A stretch of DNA of 64,000 nt from Abelmoschus esculentus (lineage: Eukaryota; Streptophyta; Magnoliopsida; Malvales; Malvaceae), in NCBI GenBank assembly GCA_035048815.1, contig JAUCBN010000012.1:12778001-12842000 (forward strand). The letters run 5' to 3'. Each line of letters opens with the position of its first letter. Positions within the stretch are counted from its first letter, which is position 1. Of the stretch, positions 52,944 to 63,885 are shown one piece after another. The translations under genes and the position numbers were made by a program. A model generated the notes under the pieces. The model was not told the origin of the DNA. It saw only the letters and a program-made list of their open reading frames with translations, and made no database searches.

Positions 52944-53107
52944 GTTAAGGAATGCGCACTGAACGTACTAATAGGATCAACGGCGCGCGATTATGACTTG
53001 CGAGACTCTTTTAACATAAAAGCACGAGGGGGGACGTACCGACAATCCGAACCAAAAATTAACTAAAAACATTAAAAAAAATAGAGGGATAAAACCGAGT
53101 CGAAAAA

Positions 53108-53226
53108 GGGGTGCAACACGAGGACTTCCCAGGAGGTCACCCATCCTAGTACTACTCTCGCCCAAGCACGCTTAGCTGCGAAGTTCTGATGGGATCCGGT
53201 ACATTAGTGCTGGTATGATCACACCC
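53108..53226 (-). rRNA. 5S rRNA: 5S rRNA gene copy 188
   Basis: Changes T52C, C46T, C26T, C6T. Confidence 0.97.
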
Positions 53227-53391
53227 GTCAAGGAATGCGCGCTGAACGTACTAATAGGATCAACGGCGCGCGATTATGACTTGCGAGACTCTTTTAACAT
53301 AAAAGCACGAGGGGGGACGTACCGACAATCCGAACCAACAATTAACTAAAAACATTAAAAAAAAATAGTTGGATAAAACCGAGTCGAAAAA

Positions 53392-53510
53392 GGGGTGCAA
53401 CACGAGGACTTCCCAGGAGGTCACCCATCCTAGTACTACTCTCGCCCAAGCACGCTTAACTGCGGAGTTCTGATGGGATCCGGTGCATTAGTGCTGGTAT
53501 GATCGCACCC
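53392..53510 (-). rRNA. 5S rRNA: 5S rRNA gene copy 189 (exact consensus)
   Basis: No change from the majority gene sequence, but the TATA-like element at 53532-53540 reads TATTAGTCC in RNA sense. Confidence 0.98.
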
Positions 53511-53675
53511 GTAAAGGAATGCGCGCTGAACGGACTAATAGGATCAACGGCGCGCGATTATGACTTGCGAGACTCTTTTAACATAAAAGCACGAGGAGGG
53601 ACGTACCGACAATCCGAACCAAAAATTAACTAAAAACATTAAAAAAAAATAGAGGGATAAAACGGAGTCGAAAAA

Positions 53676-53794
53676 GGGGTGCAACACGAGGACTTCCCAG
53701 GAGGTCACCCATCCTAGTACTACTCTCGCCCAAGCACCCTTAACTGCGGAGTTCTGATGGGATCCGGTGCATTAGTGCTGGTATGATCGCACCC
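53676..53794 (-). rRNA. 5S rRNA: 5S rRNA gene copy 190
   Basis: Single change C57G (box A). The left spacer has aacggagtcg. Confidence 0.98.
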
Positions 53795-53958
53795 GTCAAG
53801 GAATGCGCGCTGAACGTACTAATAGGATCAACGGCACCCGATTATGACTTGCGAGACTCTTTTAACATAAAAGCACGAGGGGGGACGTACCGACAATCCG
53901 AACTAAAAATTTACTAAAAACATTAAAAAAAATAGAGGGACAAAACCGAGTCGAAAAA

Positions 53959-54077
53959 GGGGTGCAACACGAGGACTTCCCAGGTGGTCACCCATCCTAG
54001 TACTACTCTCGCCCAAGCGCGCGTAACTGCGGAGTTCTGATGGGATCCGGTGCATTAGTGCTGGTATGATCGCACCC
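53959..54077 (-). rRNA. 5S rRNA: 5S rRNA gene copy 191
   Basis: Changes T93A, T59C, A55C. Confidence 0.97.
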
Positions 54078-54241
54078 GTCAAGGAATGCGCGCTGAACAT
54101 ACTAATAGGATCAACGGCGCGCGATTATGACTTGCGAGACTCTTTTAACATAAAAGCACGAGGGGGGACGTACCGACAATCCGAACCAAAAATTAACTAA
54201 AAACATTAAAAAAAATAGAGGGATAAAACCGAGTCGAAAAA

Positions 54242-54360
54242 GGGGTGCAACACGAGGACTTCCCAGGAGGTCACCCATCCTAGTACTACTCTCGCCCAAG
54301 CACGCTTAACTGCGAAGTTCTGATGGGATCCGGTGCATTAGTGCTGGTATGATCGCACCC
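54242..54360 (-). rRNA. 5S rRNA: 5S rRNA gene copy 192
   Basis: Single change C46T. Confidence 0.98.
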
Positions 54361-54525
54361 GTCAAGAAAAGCGCGCTGAACGTACTAATAGGATCAACGG
54401 CGCGCGATTATGACTTGCGAGACTCTTTTAACATAAAAGCACGAGGGGGGACGTACCGACAATCCGAACCAAAAATTAACTAAAAACATTAAAAAAAAAT
54501 AGAGGGATAAAACCGAGTCGAAAAA

Positions 54526-54644
54526 AGGGTGCAACACGAGGACTTTCCAGGAGGTCACCCATCCTAGTACTACTCTCGCCCAAGCACGCTTACCTGCGGA
54601 GTTCTGATGGGATCCAGTGCATTAGTGCTGGTATGATCGCACCC
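54526..54644 (-). rRNA. 5S rRNA: 5S rRNA gene copy 193
   Basis: Changes C119T, G99A, T52G, C29T. The right spacer has taggaac without A19T. Confidence 0.97.
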
Positions 54645-54809
54645 GTCAAAGAATGCGCGCTGAACGTACTAATAGGAACAACGGCGCGCGATTATGACTT
54701 GCGAGACTCTTTTAACATAAAAGCACGAGGGGGGACGTACCGACAATCCGAACCAAAAATTAACTAAAAACATTAAAAAAAAATAGAGGGATAAAACCGA
54801 GTCGAAAAA

Positions 54810-54928
54810 GGGGTGCAACACGAGGACTTCCCAAGAGGTCACCCATCCTAGTACTACTCTCGCCCACGCACGCTTAACTGCGGAGTTCTGATGGGATCCG
54901 GTGCATTAGAGCTGGTATGATCGCACCC
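54810..54928 (-). rRNA. 5S rRNA: 5S rRNA gene copy 194
   Basis: Changes C95T, T62G, A19T. Confidence 0.97.
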
Positions 54929-55092
54929 GTCAAGGAATGCGCGCTGAACGTACTAATAGGAACAACGGCGCGCGATTATGACTTGCGAGACTCTTTTAAC
55001 ATAAAAGCACGAGGGGGGACGTACCGACAATCCGAACCAAAAATTAACTAAAAACATTAAAAAAAATAGAGGGATAAAACCGAGTCGAAAAA

Positions 55093-55211
55093 GGGGTGCA
55101 ACACGAGGACTTCCCAGGAGGTCACCCATCCTAGTACTACTCTCGCCCAAGAACGCTTGACTGCGGAGTTCTGATGGGATCCGATGCATTAGTGCTGGTA
55201 TGATCGCACCA
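55093..55211 (-). rRNA. 5S rRNA: 5S rRNA gene copy 195
   Basis: Changes G60T, T53C, C28T, G1T. Confidence 0.95.
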
Positions 55212-55375
55212 GTCAAGGAATGCGCGCTGAACGTACTAATAGGATCAACGGCGCGCGATTATGACTTGCGAGACTCTTTTAACATAAAAGCACGAGGGGG
55301 GACGTACCGACAATCCGAACCAAAAATTAACTAAAAACATTAAAAAAAATAGAGGGATAAAACCGAGTCGAAAAA

Positions 55376-55494
55376 GGGGTGCAACACGAGGACTTCCCAG
55401 GAGGTCACCCATCCTAGTACTACTCTCGCCCAAGCACGCTTACCTGCGGAGTTCTGATGGGATCCAGTGCATTAGTGCTGGTATGATCGCACCC
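55376..55494 (-). rRNA. 5S rRNA: 5S rRNA gene copy 196
   Basis: Changes T52G, C29T. The right spacer has gattataactt. Confidence 0.97.
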
Positions 55495-55659
55495 GTCAAA
55501 GAATGCGCGCTGAACGTACTAATAGGATCAACGGCGCGCGATTATAACTTGCGAGACTCTTTTAACATAAAAGCACGAGGGGGGACGTACCGACAATCCG
55601 AACCAAAAATTAACTAAAAACATTAAAAAAAAATAGAGGGACAAAACCGAGTCGAAAAA

Positions 55660-55778
55660 GGGGTGCAACACGAGGACTTCCCAGGAGGTCACCCATCCTA
55701 GTACTACTCTCGCCCAAGCACGCTTCACTGCGGAGTTCTGATGGGACCCGGTGCATTAGTGCTGGTATGATCGCACCC
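55660..55778 (-). rRNA. 5S rRNA: 5S rRNA gene copy 197
   Basis: Changes T53G, A32G. Confidence 0.97.
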
Positions 55779-55943
55779 GTCAAGGAATGCGCGCTGAACG
55801 TACTAATAGGATCAACGGCGCGCGATTATGACTTGCGAGACTCTTTTAACATAAAAGCACGAGGTGGGACGTACCGACAATCCGAACCAAAAATTAACTA
55901 AAAACATTAAAAAAAAATAGAGGGATAAAACCGAGTCGAAAAA

Positions 55944-56062
55944 GGGGTGCAACACGAGGACTTCCCAGGAGGTCACCCATCGTAGTACTACTCTCGCCCA
56001 AGCACGCTTAGCTGCGGAGTTCTAATGGGATCCGATGCATTAGTGCTGGTATGATCGCACCC
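55944..56062 (-). rRNA. 5S rRNA: 5S rRNA gene copy 198
   Basis: Changes G81C, T52C, C39T, C28T. The left spacer has gaggtgggac. Confidence 0.97.
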
Positions 56063-56226
56063 GTCAAGGAATGCGCGCTGAACGTACTAATAGGATCAAC
56101 GGCGCGCGATTATGACTTGCGAGACTCTTTTAACATAAAAGCACGAGGGGGGACGTACCGACAATCCGAACCAAAAATTAACTAAAAACATTAAAAAAAA
56201 TAGAGGGATAAAACCGAGTCGAAAAA

Positions 56227-56345
56227 GGGGTACAACACGAGGACTTCCCAGGAGGTCACCCATCCTAGTACTACTCTCGCCCAAGCACGCTTACCTGCGG
56301 AGTTCTGATGGGATCCAGTGCATTAGTGCTGGTATGATCGCACCC
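56227..56345 (-). rRNA. 5S rRNA: 5S rRNA gene copy 199
   Basis: Changes C114T, T52G, C29T. Confidence 0.97.
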
Positions 56346-56510
56346 GTCAAGGAATGCGCGCTGAACGTACTAATAGGATCAACGGCGCGCGATTATGACT
56401 TGCGAGACTCTTTTAACATAAAAGCACGAGGGGGGACGTACCGACAATCCGAACCAAAAATTAACTAAAAACATTAAAAAAAAATAGAGGGACAAAACCT
56501 AGTCGAAAAA

Positions 56511-56629
56511 GGGGTGCAACACGAGGACTTCCCAGGAGGTCACCCATCCTAGTACTACTCTCGCCCAAGCACGCTTCACTGCGGAGTTCTGATGGGACCC
56601 GGTGCATTAGTGCTGGTATGATCGCACCC
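56511..56629 (-). rRNA. 5S rRNA: 5S rRNA gene copy 200
   Basis: Changes T53G, A32G. Confidence 0.97.
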
Positions 56630-56794
56630 GTCAAGGAATGCGCGCTGAACGTACTAATAGGATCAACGGCGCGCGATTATGACTTGCGAGACTCTTTTAA
56701 TATAAAAGCACGAGGGGGGACGTACCGACAATCCGAACCAAAAATTAACTAAAAACATTAAAAAAAAATAGAGGGATAAAACCGAGTCGAAAAA

Positions 56795-56913
56795 GGGGTG
56801 CAACACGAGGACTTCCCAAGAGGTCACCCATCCTAGTACAACTCTCGCCCAAGCACGCTTAACTGCGGAGTTCTGATGGGATCCGGTGCATTAGAGCTGG
56901 TATGATCGCACCC
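56795..56913 (-). rRNA. 5S rRNA: 5S rRNA gene copy 201
   Basis: Changes C95T, A74T, A19T. Confidence 0.97.
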
Positions 56914-57077
56914 GTCAAGGAATGCGCGCTGAACGTACTAATAGGAACAACGGCGCGCGATTATGACTTGCGAGACTCTTTTAACATAAAAGCACGAGGG
57001 GGGACGTACCGACAATCCGAACCAAAAATTAACTAAAAACATTAAAAAAAATAGAGGGATAAAACCGAGTCGAAAAA

Positions 57078-57196
57078 GGGGTGCAACACGAGGACTTCCC
57101 AGGAGGTCACCCAACCTAGTACTACTCTCGCCCAAGAACGCTTAACTGCGGAGTTCTGATGGGATCCGATGCATTAGTGCTGGTATGATCGCACCC
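57078..57196 (-). rRNA. 5S rRNA: 5S rRNA gene copy 202
   Basis: Changes A83T, G60T, C28T. Confidence 0.97.
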
Positions 57197-57361
57197 GTCA
57201 AGGAATGCGCGCTGAACGTACTAATAGGATCAACGGCGTGCGATTATGACTTGCGAGACTCTTTTAACATAAAAGCACGAGGGGGGACGTACCGACAATC
57301 CGAACCAAAAATTAACTAAAAACATTAAAAAAAAATAGAGGGATAAAACCGAGTCGAAAAA

Positions 57362-57480
57362 GGGGTGCAACACGAGGACTTCCCAGGAGGTCACCCATCC
57401 TAGTACTACTCTCGCCCAAGCACGCTTTACTGCGGAGTTCTGATGGGATCCGGTGCATTAGTGCTGGTATGATCGCACCC
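57362..57480 (-). rRNA. 5S rRNA: 5S rRNA gene copy 203
   Basis: Single change T53A, the only A at this site in the window. Confidence 0.98.
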
Positions 57481-57645
57481 GTCAAGGAATGCGCGCTGAA
57501 CGTACTAATAGGATCAACGGCGCGCGATTATGACTTGCAAGACTCTTTTAACATAAAAGCACGAGGTGGGACGTACCGACAATCCGAACCAAAAATAAAC
57601 TAAAAACATTAAAAAAAAATAGAGGGATAAAACCGAGTCGAAAAA

Positions 57646-57764
57646 GGGGTGCAACACGAGGACTTCCCAGGAGGTCACCCATCCTAGTACTACTCTCGCC
57701 CAAGCACGCTTAGCTGCGGAGTTCTGATGGGATCCGGTGCATTAGTGCTGGTATGATCGCACCC
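57646..57764 (-). rRNA. 5S rRNA: 5S rRNA gene copy 204
   Basis: Single change T52C. Confidence 0.98.
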
Positions 57765-57930
57765 GTCAACGAATGCGCGCTGAACGTACTAATAGGATCA
57801 ACGGCGCGCGATTATGACTTGCGAGACTCTTTTAACATAAAAGCACGAGGGGGGACGTACCGACAATCCGAACCAAAAATTAACTAAAAACACTAAAAAA
57901 AAAATAGAGGGATAAAACCGAGTCGAAAAA

Positions 57931-58049
57931 GGGGTGCAACACGAGGACTTCCCAGGAGGTCACCCATCCTAGGACTACTCTCACCCACGCACGCTTAACT
58001 GCGGAGTTCTGATGGGATCCGGTGCATTAGTGCTGGTATGATCGCACCT
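57931..58049 (-). rRNA. 5S rRNA: 5S rRNA gene copy 205
   Basis: Changes A77C, C67T, T62G, G1A. Confidence 0.95.
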
Positions 58050-58214
58050 GTCAAGGAATGCGCGCTGAACGTACTAATAGGATCAACGGCGCGCGATTAT
58101 GACTTGCGAGACTCTTTTAACATAAAAGCACGAGGGGGGACGTACCGACAATCCGAACCAAAAATTAACTAAAAACATTAAAAAAAAATAGAGGGATAAA
58201 ACCGAGTCGAAAAA

Positions 58215-58333
58215 GGGGTGCAACACGAGGACTTCCCAGGAGGTCACCCATCCTAGTACTACTCTCGCCCAAGCACCCTTAACTGCGCAGTTCTGATGGG
58301 ATCCGGTGCATTAGTGCTGGTATGATCGCACCC
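58215..58333 (-). rRNA. 5S rRNA: 5S rRNA gene copy 206
   Basis: Changes C57G, C46G. Confidence 0.97.
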
Positions 58334-58497
58334 GTCAAGGAATGCGCGCTGAACGTACTAATAGGATCAACGGCACGCGATTATGACTTGCGAGACTCTT
58401 TTAACATAAAAGCACGAGGGGGGACGTACCGACAATCCGAACTAAAAATTTACTAAAAACATTAAAAAAAATAGAGGGACAAAACCGAGTCGAAAAA

Positions 58498-58616
58498 GGG
58501 GTGCAACACGAGGACTTCCCAGGTGGTCACCCATCCTAGTACTACTCTCGCCCAAGCGCGCGTAACTGCGGAGTTCTGATGGGATCCGGTGCATTAGTGC
58601 TGGTATGATCGCACCC
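58498..58616 (-). rRNA. 5S rRNA: 5S rRNA gene copy 207
   Basis: Changes T93A, T59C, A55C, as copy 191. First gene of the right-hand nine-unit repeat. Confidence 0.97.
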
Positions 58617-58780
58617 GTCAAGGAATGCGCGCTGAACATACTAATAGGATCAACGGCGCGCGATTATGACTTGCGAGACTCTTTTAACATAAAAGCACGA
58701 GGGGGGACGTACCGACAATCCGAACCAAAAATTAACTAAAAACATTAAAAAAAATAGAGGGATAAAACCGAGTCGAAAAA

Positions 58781-58899
58781 GGGGTGCAACACGAGGACTT
58801 CCCAGGAGGTCACCCATCCTAGTACTACTCTCGCCCAAGCACGCTTGACTGCGAAGTTCTGATGGGATCCGGTGCATTAGTGCTGGTATGATCGCACCC
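58781..58899 (-). rRNA. 5S rRNA: 5S rRNA gene copy 208
   Basis: Changes T53C, C46T. Confidence 0.97.
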
Positions 58900-59064
58900 G
58901 TCAAGAAAAGCGCGCTGAACGTACTAATAGGATCAACGGCGCGCGATTATGACTTGCGAGACTCTTTTAACATAAAAGCACGAGGGGGGACGTACCGACA
59001 ATCCGAACCAAAAATTAACTAAAAACATTAAAAAAAAATAGAGGGATAAAACCGAGTCGAAAAA

Positions 59065-59183
59065 GGGGTGCAACACGAGGACTTTCCAGGAGGTCACCCA
59101 TCCTAGTACTACTCTCGCCCAAGCACGCTTCACTGCGGAGTTCTGATGGGATCCGGTGCATTAGTGCTGGTATGATCGCACCC
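59065..59183 (-). rRNA. 5S rRNA: 5S rRNA gene copy 209
   Basis: Changes G99A, T53G. The right spacer has cgattctgac. Confidence 0.97.
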
Positions 59184-59348
59184 GTCAAGGAATGCGCGCT
59201 GAACGTACTAATAGGATCAACGGCGCGCGATTCTGACTTGCGAGACTCTTTTAACATAAAAGCACGAGGGGGGACGTACCGACAATCCGAACCAAAAATT
59301 AACTAAAAACATTAAAAAAAAATAGAGGGATAAAACCGAGTCGAAAAA

Positions 59349-59467
59349 GGGGTGCAACACGCGGACATCCCAGGAGGTCACCCATCCTAGGACTACTCTC
59401 GCCCAAGCACGATTAACTGCGGAGTTCTGATGGGATCCGGTGCATTAGTGCTGGTATGATCGCACCA
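59349..59467 (-). rRNA. 5S rRNA: 5S rRNA gene copy 210
   Basis: Changes T106G, A101T, A77C, G56T, G1T. Confidence 0.95.
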
Positions 59468-59631
59468 GTCAAGGAATGCGCGCTGAACGTACTAATAGGA
59501 TCAACGGCGCGCGATTATGACTTGCGAGACTCTTTTAATATAAAAGCACGAGGGGGGACGTACCGACAATCCGAACCAAAAATTAACTAAAAACATTAAA
59601 AAAAATAGAGGGATAAAACCGAGTCGAAAAA

Positions 59632-59750
59632 GGGGTGCAACACGAGGACTTCCCAAGAGGTCACCCATCCTAGTACAACTCTCGCCCAAGCACGCTTAAC
59701 TGCGGAGTTCTGATGGGATCCGGTGCATTAGAGCTGGTATGATCGCACCC
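59632..59750 (-). rRNA. 5S rRNA: 5S rRNA gene copy 211
   Basis: Changes C95T, A74T, A19T, with taggaac to its right. Confidence 0.97.
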
Positions 59751-59915
59751 GTCAAGGAATGCGCGCTGAACGTACTAATAGGAACAACGGCGCGCGATTA
59801 TGACTTGCGAGACTCTTTTAACATAAAAGCACGAGGGGGGACGTACCGACAATCCGAACCAAAAATTAACTAAAAACATTAAAAAAAAATAGAGGGATAA
59901 AACCGAGTCGAAAAA

Positions 59916-60034
59916 GGGGTGCAACACGAGGACTTCCCAAGAGGTCACCCATCCTAGTACTACTCTCGCCCACGCACGCTTAACTGCGGAGTTCTGATGG
60001 GATCCGGTGCATTAGAGCTGGTATGATCGCACCC
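59916..60034 (-). rRNA. 5S rRNA: 5S rRNA gene copy 212
   Basis: Changes C95T, T62G, A19T, as copy 194. Confidence 0.97.
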
Positions 60035-60199
60035 GTCAAGGAATGCGCGCTGAACGTACTAATAGGAACAACGGCGCGCAATTATGACTTGCGAGACTCT
60101 TTTAACATAAAAGCACGAGGGGGGACGTACCGACAATCCGAACCAAAAATTAACTAAAAACATTAAAAAAAAATAGAGGGATAAAACCGAGTCGAAAAA

Positions 60200-60318
60200 G
60201 GGGTGCAACACGAGGACTTCCCAGGAGGTCACCCATCCTAGTACTACTCTCGCCCAAGAACGCTTAACTGCGGAGTTCTGATGGGATCCGATGCATTAGT
60301 GCTGGTATGATCGCACCA
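60200..60318 (-). rRNA. 5S rRNA: 5S rRNA gene copy 213
   Basis: Changes G60T, C28T, G1T. Confidence 0.95.
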
Positions 60319-60482
60319 GTCAAGGAATGCGCGCTGAACGTACTAATAGGATCAACGGCGCGCGATTATGACTTGCGAGACTCTTTTAACATAAAAGCAC
60401 GAGGGGGGACGTACCGACAATCCGAACCAAAAATTAACTAAAAACATTAAAAAAAATAGAGGGATAAAACCGAGTCGAAAAA

Positions 60483-60601
60483 GGGGTGCAACACGAGGAC
60501 TTCCCAGGAGGTCACCCATCCTAGTACTACTCTCGCCCAAGCACGCTTACCTGCGGAGTTCTGATGGGATCCAGTGCATTAGTGCTGGTATGATCGCACC
60601 C
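60483..60601 (-). rRNA. 5S rRNA: 5S rRNA gene copy 214
   Basis: Changes T52G, C29T, as copy 196. Confidence 0.97.
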
Positions 60602-60766
60602 GTCAAAGAATGCGCGCTGAACGTACTAATAGGATCAACGGCGCGCGATTATAACTTGCGAGACTCTTTTAACATAAAAGCACGAGGGGGGACGTACCGA
60701 CAATCCGAACCAAAAATTAACTAAAAACATTAAAAAAAAATAGAGGGACAAAACCGAGTCGAAAAA

Positions 60767-60885
60767 GGGGTGCAACACGAGGACTTCCCAGGAGGTCACC
60801 CATCCTAGTACTACTCTCGCCCAAGCACGCTTCACTGCGGAGTTCTGATGGGACCCGGTGCATTAGTGCTGGTATGATCGCACCC
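60767..60885 (-). rRNA. 5S rRNA: 5S rRNA gene copy 215
   Basis: Changes T53G, A32G, as copy 197. The right spacer has caacggcacgcg, matching the one after copy 206, so the repeat junction lies here. Confidence 0.97.
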
Positions 60886-61049
60886 GTCAAGGAATGCGCG
60901 CTGAACGTACTAATAGGATCAACGGCACGCGATTATGACTTGCGAGACTCTTTTAACATAAAAGCACGAGGGGGGACGTACCGACAATCCGAACTAAAAA
61001 TTTACTAAAAACATTAAAAAAAATAGAGGGACAAAACCGAGTCGAAAAA

Positions 61050-61168
61050 GGGGTGCAACACGAGGACTTCCCAGGTGGTCACCCATCCTAGTACTACTCT
61101 CGCCCAAGCGCGCGTAACTGCGGAGTTCTGATGGGATCCGGTGCATTAGTGCTGGTATGATCGCACCC
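61050..61168 (-). rRNA. 5S rRNA: 5S rRNA gene copy 216
   Basis: Changes T93A, T59C, A55C; equals copy 207. Confidence 0.97.
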
Positions 61169-61332
61169 GTCAAGGAATGCGCGCTGAACATACTAATAGG
61201 ATCAACGGCGCGCGATTATGACTTGCGAGACTCTTTTAACATAAAAGCACGAGGGGGGACGTACCGACAATCCGAACCAAAAATTAACTAAAAACATTAA
61301 AAAAAATAGAGGGATAAAACCGAGTCGAAAAA

Positions 61333-61451
61333 GGGGTGCAACACGAGGACTTCCCAGGAGGTCACCCATCCTAGTACTACTCTCGCCCAAGCACGCTTAA
61401 CTGCGAAGTTCTGATGGGATCCGGTGCATTAGTGCTGGTATGATCGCACCC
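61333..61451 (-). rRNA. 5S rRNA: 5S rRNA gene copy 217
   Basis: Single change C46T; as copy 208 without T53C. Confidence 0.98.
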
Positions 61452-61616
61452 GTCAAGAAAAGCGCGCTGAACGTACTAATAGGATCAACGGCGCGCGATT
61501 ATGACTTGCGAGACTCTTTTAACATAAAAGCACGAGGGGGGACGTACCGACAATCCGAACCAAAAATTAACTAAAAACATTAAAAAAAAATAGAGGGATA
61601 AAACCGAGTCGAAAAA

Positions 61617-61735
61617 GGGGTGCAACACGAGGACTTTCCAGGAGGTCACCCATCCTAGTACTACTCTCGCCCAAGCACGCTTCACTGCGGAGTTCTGATG
61701 GGATCCGGTGCATTAGTGCTGGTATGATCGCACCC
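61617..61735 (-). rRNA. 5S rRNA: 5S rRNA gene copy 218
   Basis: Changes G99A, T53G; equals copy 209, including cgattctgac in the spacer. Confidence 0.97.
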
Positions 61736-61900
61736 GTCAAGGAATGCGCGCTGAACGTACTAATAGGATCAACGGCGCGCGATTCTGACTTGCGAGACTC
61801 TTTTAACATAAAAGCACGAGGGGGGACGTACCGACAATCCGAACCAAAAATTAACTAAAAACATTAAAAAAAAATAGAGGGATAAAACCGAGTCGAAAAA

Positions 61901-62019
61901 GGGGTGCAACACGCGGACATCCCAGGAGGTCACCCATCCTAGGACTACTCTCGCCCAAGCACGATTAACTGCGGAGTTCTGATGGGATCCGGTGCATTAG
62001 TGCTGGTATGATCGCACCA
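61901..62019 (-). rRNA. 5S rRNA: 5S rRNA gene copy 219
   Basis: Changes T106G, A101T, A77C, G56T, G1T; equals copy 210. Confidence 0.95.
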
Positions 62020-62183
62020 GTCAAGGAATGCGCGCTGAACGTACTAATAGGATCAACGGCGCGCGATTATGACTTGCGAGACTCTTTTAATATAAGAGCA
62101 CGAGGGGGGACGTACCGACAATCTGAACCAAAAATTAACTAAAAACATTAAAAAAAATAGAGGGATAAAACCGAGTCGAAAAA

Positions 62184-62302
62184 GGGGTGCAACACGAGGA
62201 CTTCCCAAGAGGTCACCCATCCTAGTACAACTCTCGCCCAAGCACGCTTAACTGCGGAGTTCTGATGGGATCCGGTGCATTAGAGCTGGTATGATCGCAC
62301 CC
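62184..62302 (-). rRNA. 5S rRNA: 5S rRNA gene copy 220
   Basis: Changes C95T, A74T, A19T; equals copy 211. Confidence 0.97.
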
Positions 62303-62466
62303 GTCAAGGAATGCGCGCTGAACGTACTAATAGGAACAACGGCGCGCGATTATGACTTGCGAGACTCTTTTAACAGAAAAGCACGATGGGGGACGTACCG
62401 ACAATCCGAACCAAAAATTAACTAAAAACATTAAAAAAAATAGAGGGATAAAACCGAGTCGAAAAA

Positions 62467-62585
62467 GGGGTGCAACACGAGGACTTCCCAAGAGGTCACC
62501 CATCCTAGTACAACTCTCGCCCAAGCACGCTTAACTGCGGAGTTCTGATGGGATCCGGTGCATTAGAGCTGGTATGATCGCACCC
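62467..62585 (-). rRNA. 5S rRNA: 5S rRNA gene copy 221 (extra unit)
   Basis: Changes C95T, A74T, A19T, identical to copy 220 one unit to its left. The earlier block has only one such gene here, so this is a single-unit gain. Confidence 0.97.
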
Positions 62586-62750
62586 GTCAAGGAATGCGCG
62601 CTGAACGTACTAATAGGAACAACGGCGCGCGATTATGACTTGCGAGACTCTTTTAACATAAAAGCACGAGGGGGGACGTACCGACAATCCGAACCAAAAA
62701 TTAACTAAAAACATTAAAAAAAAATAGAGGGATAAAACCGAGTCGAAAAA

Positions 62751-62869
62751 GGGATGCAACACGAGGACTTCCCAAGAGGTCACCCATCCTAGTACTACTC
62801 TCGCCCACGCACGCTTAACTGCGGAGTTCTGATGGGATCCGGTGCATTAGAGCTGGTATGATCGCACCC
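62751..62869 (-). rRNA. 5S rRNA: 5S rRNA gene copy 222
   Basis: Changes C116T, C95T, T62G, A19T; copy 212 plus C116T. Confidence 0.97.
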
Positions 62870-63034
62870 GTCAAGGAATGCGCGCTGAACGTACTAATAG
62901 GAACAACGGCGCGCGATTATGACTTGCGAGACTCTTTTAACATAAAAGCACGAGGGGGGACGTACCGACAATCCGAACCAAAAATTAACTAAAAACATTA
63001 AAAAAAAATAGAGGGATAAAACCGAGTCGAAAAA

Positions 63035-63153
63035 GGGGTGCAACACGAGGACTTCCCAGGAGGTCACCCATCCTAGTACTACTCTCGCCCAAGAACGCTT
63101 AACTGCGGAGTTCTGATGGGATCCGATGCATTAGTGCTGGTATGATCGCACCA
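63035..63153 (-). rRNA. 5S rRNA: 5S rRNA gene copy 223
   Basis: Changes G60T, C28T, G1T; equals copy 213. Confidence 0.95.
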
Positions 63154-63317
63154 GTCAAGGAATGCGCGCTGAACGTACTAATAGGATCAACGGCGCGCGA
63201 TTATGACTTGCGAGACTCTTTTAACATAAAAGCACGAGGGGGGACGTACCGACAATCCGAACCAAAAATTAACTAAAAACATTAAAAAAAATAGAGGGAT
63301 AAAACCGAGTCGAAAAA

Positions 63318-63436
63318 GGGGTGCAACACGAGGACTTCCCAGGAGGTCACCCATCCTAGTACTACTCTCGCCCAAGCACGCTTACCTGCGGAGTTCTGAT
63401 GGGATCCAGTGCATTAGTGCTGGTATGATCGCACCC
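63318..63436 (-). rRNA. 5S rRNA: 5S rRNA gene copy 224
   Basis: Changes T52G, C29T; equals copy 214, but the TATA-like element (63458-63466) reads TACTAGTAC in RNA sense. Confidence 0.97.
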
Positions 63437-63601
63437 GTCAAAGAATGCGCGCTGAACGTACTAGTAGGATCAACGGCGCGCGATTATAACTTGCGAGACT
63501 CTTTTAACATAAAAGCACGAGGGGGGACGTACCGACAATCCGAACCAAAAATTAACTAAAAACATTAAAAAAAAATAGAGGGACAAAACCGAGTCGAAAA
63601 A

Positions 63602-63720
63602 GGGGTGCAACACGAGGACTTCCCAGGAGGTCACCCATCCTAGTACTACTCTCGCCCAAGCACGCTTCACTGCGGAGTTCTGATGGGACCCGGTGCATTA
63701 GTGCTGGTATGATCGCACCC
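63602..63720 (-). rRNA. 5S rRNA: 5S rRNA gene copy 225
   Basis: Changes T53G, A32G; equals copy 215. Confidence 0.97.
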
Positions 63721-63885
63721 GTCAAGGAATGCGCGCTGAACGTACTAATAGGATCAACGGCGCGCGATTATGACTTGCGAGACTCTTTTAACATAAAAGC
63801 ACGAGGTGGGACGTACCGACAATCCGAACCAAAAATTAACTAAAAACATTAAAAAAAAATAGAGGGATAAAACCGAGTCGAAAAA

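Larger units (their letters stand above)
58498..63720. repeat. Nine-unit higher-order repeat with one doubled unit
   Basis: Copies 207-211 recur as 216-220 at a constant 2552 bp. Copies 212-215 recur as 222-225, with constant 2835 bp offset, because one extra unit (copy 221, like copy 220) was added 283 bp downstream. Markers include A55C with T59C, G99A, T106G with A101T and A77C, and G1T. Confidence 0.92.
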
